Of a stretch of DNA of 22,321 bases, positions 20,876 to 22,321 are shown piece after piece. The stretch is taken from IMG/VR virus record IMGVR_UViG_3300020009_000048, positions 1 to 22,321 of that record. The stretch is one strand, 5' to 3'. The DNA is from a virus. The position numbers and the translations under genes were made by a program. Numbering within the stretch: position 1 is the stretch's first letter; every line of letters starts with the position of its first letter. Below the pieces are notes generated by a model. That model did not search any database, was not told the DNA's origin, and was given only the letters and a program-made list of their open reading frames with translations.

Positions 20876-21184
20876 GTGATCGAGGAAATGGTACGGAGTA
20901 AACTCGCGATTATCCTGGAAGAGCTGGAAGAGCGCGCCCATGTGGACGGCGTGCCTGCATACCGCGAACTGCACCACGGGCTGAATATTCGCATCGAAGA
21001 GCGCGAAACGGGCTGGCAAGTGGCGATTGCGCGCGAATGGCCTTCGCTGCCCAGCGAGATCGAGGAGAGCACGGTACTGCGCCACCTGGCGCCGCTCTTT
21101 CATGGGCAGTGGCATAGAACCAACAAGCAGATTGGGCGCTATGGGCGGGTGTACAACGTAAGCAAGCTGGACTATCACCGATAG
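20876..21184 (+). CDS. Hypothetical small protein
   Basis: The chosen start is the GTG at 20876, with a very strong AAGGAGG 5 bases upstream; the frame is open up to a TTG at 20816, but that lies in the promoter. The 102-residue product has an N-terminal helix (IEEMVRSKLAIILEELEERA), a beta section (GLNIRIEERETGWQVAIARE), and a basic C-terminus with several tyrosines and histidines. No family recognised. Its own promoter and operator suggest regulated expression apart from the initiator. An ATG at 20888 is a second possible start. Confidence 0.72.
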   Translation: MIEEMVRSKLAIILEELEERAHVDGVPAYRELHHGLNIRIEERETGWQVAIAREWPSLPSEIEESTVLRHLAPLFHGQWHRTNKQIGRYGRVYNVSKLDYHR

Positions 21185-21192
21185 GGTATACC

Positions 21193-21558
21193 ATGCCACA
21201 ATCAGCAAAGCGGCCTTGCGCAGCAACGGGATGCGCGGCACTGGTGGCACGCCCGGACCGCTATTGTGCGGTGCACCGTAAGGAAAAGCGGGCGGCAATT
21301 GATCGGGGGCGGCTTTCCCCTTCTAAGCGTGGCTATGGGTGGGCCTGGCAGCGGCTGCGTTCCCATGTGCTACTGATGGAACCATTGTGCAGAGAATGCG
21401 GGGCGCATGGGCGTGTGGTGGCCGCCACCGACGTGGACCACATCACACCCAAGAGCCAGGGCGGAACGGATGACTTGAGCAACCTGCAAGCGCTCTGCCA
21501 TTCGTGTCACAGCGCCAAAACCATGCGCGAGATCAACGAAGCGAGAATCATTGGATGA
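21193..21558 (+). CDS. HNH endonuclease of the terminase-associated type
   Basis: The 121-residue protein has an N-terminal C-x5-C and C-x2-H zinc site (C9, C14, C25, H28) and a C-terminal HNH core: CRECG (near 69-73), VDHITPKSQGG, LSNLQALCHSCHSAKT. The DH-N-H catalytic residues and CxxC zinc pairs are all present. Small HNH proteins like this typically lie next to the terminase genes, and some help terminase cut DNA at the packaging site. Here the terminase begins at the other end of the window, which fits a circular or permuted genome. The start is the ATG at 21193 after a weak ribosome site. The stop overlaps the next start. Confidence 0.92.
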   Translation: MPQSAKRPCAATGCAALVARPDRYCAVHRKEKRAAIDRGRLSPSKRGYGWAWQRLRSHVLLMEPLCRECGAHGRVVAATDVDHITPKSQGGTDDLSNLQALCHSCHSAKTMREINEARIIG

Positions 21559-22271
21559 TGGTTAAAACCTGTGAGAGATGCGGCGCGGAGTTTGCACCCA
21601 AAACGCAATGGCAGCGCTTTTGTACAACAAATTGCCGGCTGGCCGTTCTAAGAAAACATTTGCAGAAAACGTGTCCGCAATGTGGCATATCATTTGAGAC
21701 AAGGCGCCTTGAACAATTGTATTGTGGAAGGGGTTGCGCCAGAAGAGCGGAAGTCGCAGCAAAGTATGAGGCAGGGCTGCTTACGCCGAAACGAATCGCT
21801 ACTTGCCCTCACTGTGGTACACCGAGCAAAGGCGCTCTAGCGTGTGCCGATTGCAGGCAAATGGTTGAAGCTGAACGCAATAAGCGTTATTGCAATGACT
21901 GTGGTGCGATTACAACGCGTTGGAAGTGGTACTGCGCAGCCTGTGCGCTGAAGCACAAGAAAGACGGAGCCATACCGAATCATTTCAATGCACGGGCTAG
22001 GCATTTGCTTCGCAAAGTATGGGGCGATGCATGGGGGGGCTTCTATGAGCCGCTCTCAAGTGGGGCGATTAGAGAGAGGTACAGGCAGCAGCATGCCCCT
22101 TGCGCGATTTGCGCTGATGCAATTGACTACGGGGCTAAGGCACCCGACCCCATGGCCCTGTCACTCGATCACATTGTCGCGCTTGCCAATGGTGGAACGC
22201 ACTACGAAGATAACATCCAACCAGCGCATTTCATTTGCAATTCGTACAAAGGTGCGAAGAGACAGGCATAG
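21555..22271 (+). CDS. HNH endonuclease with four tandem zinc-ribbon repeats
   Basis: The 238-residue protein starts at the ATG at 21555, in an ATGA overlap with the preceding HNH gene; a second ATG follows directly. Residues 1-130 hold four zinc-ribbon-like units with paired cysteines (C6/C9/C23/C27, C40/C43/C57/C61, C84/C87/C97/C100, C113/C116/C127/C130). Residues about 181-238 form an HNH core: CAIC (C183, C186), LSLDHIVALANGG (D205, H206), N220, and a final AHFICNSYKG (H225, C228). The multiple ribbons suggest DNA recognition by several fingers. Codon composition looks less G+C-rich than in the gene before, so it may be a later insertion, either homing or packaging-related. Confidence 0.88.
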   Translation: MMVKTCERCGAEFAPKTQWQRFCTTNCRLAVLRKHLQKTCPQCGISFETRRLEQLYCGRGCARRAEVAAKYEAGLLTPKRIATCPHCGTPSKGALACADCRQMVEAERNKRYCNDCGAITTRWKWYCAACALKHKKDGAIPNHFNARARHLLRKVWGDAWGGFYEPLSSGAIRERYRQQHAPCAICADAIDYGAKAPDPMALSLDHIVALANGGTHYEDNIQPAHFICNSYKGAKRQA

Positions 22272-22321
22272 CGCCCATTGGTATGGTGGGTCTTGGGTTC
22301 TGGTGTATGCAACTTCTGTAC

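Overview
The window is a G+C-rich tailed-phage genome segment of siphovirus type, with HK97-fold head genes and a non-contractile tail module. It carries a temperate-phage integration cassette and an early/replication segment. Nothing in it looks like ordinary chromosomal housekeeping DNA. The host cannot be named from sequence alone. It is a G+C-rich bacterium whose tRNA-Lys(CTT) gene probably encodes its CCA end, because a 45-bp copy of the 3' half of such a gene lies beside the integrase.

Layout. Positions 1-2529: tail of a probable small terminase, large terminase, an inserted HNH homing-type endonuclease and a small unknown gene. Positions 2526-2615: a consensus-like promoter running straight into a strong terminator. 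Positions 2631-6547: a portal fused to a MuF-like minor head domain, then one reading frame holding prohead protease plus major capsid protein. Positions 6562-9344: terminator, two small unknown genes, an exported cysteine-containing protein, and head-tail connector, adaptor, gp10-like and tail-completion proteins. Positions 9346-16063: major tail protein, tail assembly chaperone with a -1 frameshift extension, a short tape measure, and tail-tip/fibre proteins with a histidine-rich metal-binding segment, a propeller-like C-terminus and an S74-like self-cleaving chaperone. Positions 16060-17663: holin-like membrane protein and a two-domain endolysin (glycosidase-like plus M23 peptidase). Most late genes overlap by ATGA or TAATG junctions, so they look translationally coupled.

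Positions 17664-18160 hold no credible protein gene but are dense with signals: tandem terminator hairpins, three 11-bp direct repeats, a promoter leading into a roughly 138-nt structured RNA that ends in a very strong terminator, a bidirectional terminator, and the attachment core. The tyrosine integrase (minus strand) follows. A divergent control region with dyads then leads rightward to two small early genes, a replication initiator with an internal seven-unit iteron array and AT-rich stretch (a probable origin, arranged as in lambda O), an operator-controlled small gene, and two HNH nucleases.

Because phage genes lie on both sides of the attachment core, and the HNH genes at the right end are of the kind that usually precede terminase, the sequence reads best as attP in a free or circularly permuted phage genome rather than an integrated prophage. 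No repressor, helicase or helicase loader was recognised; they may lie outside the window. The most interesting items are the iteron origin, the structured RNA next to attP, the promoter-terminator pair ahead of the portal, and the two fused head genes, one with a G9 tract between domains and one with an internal start site.
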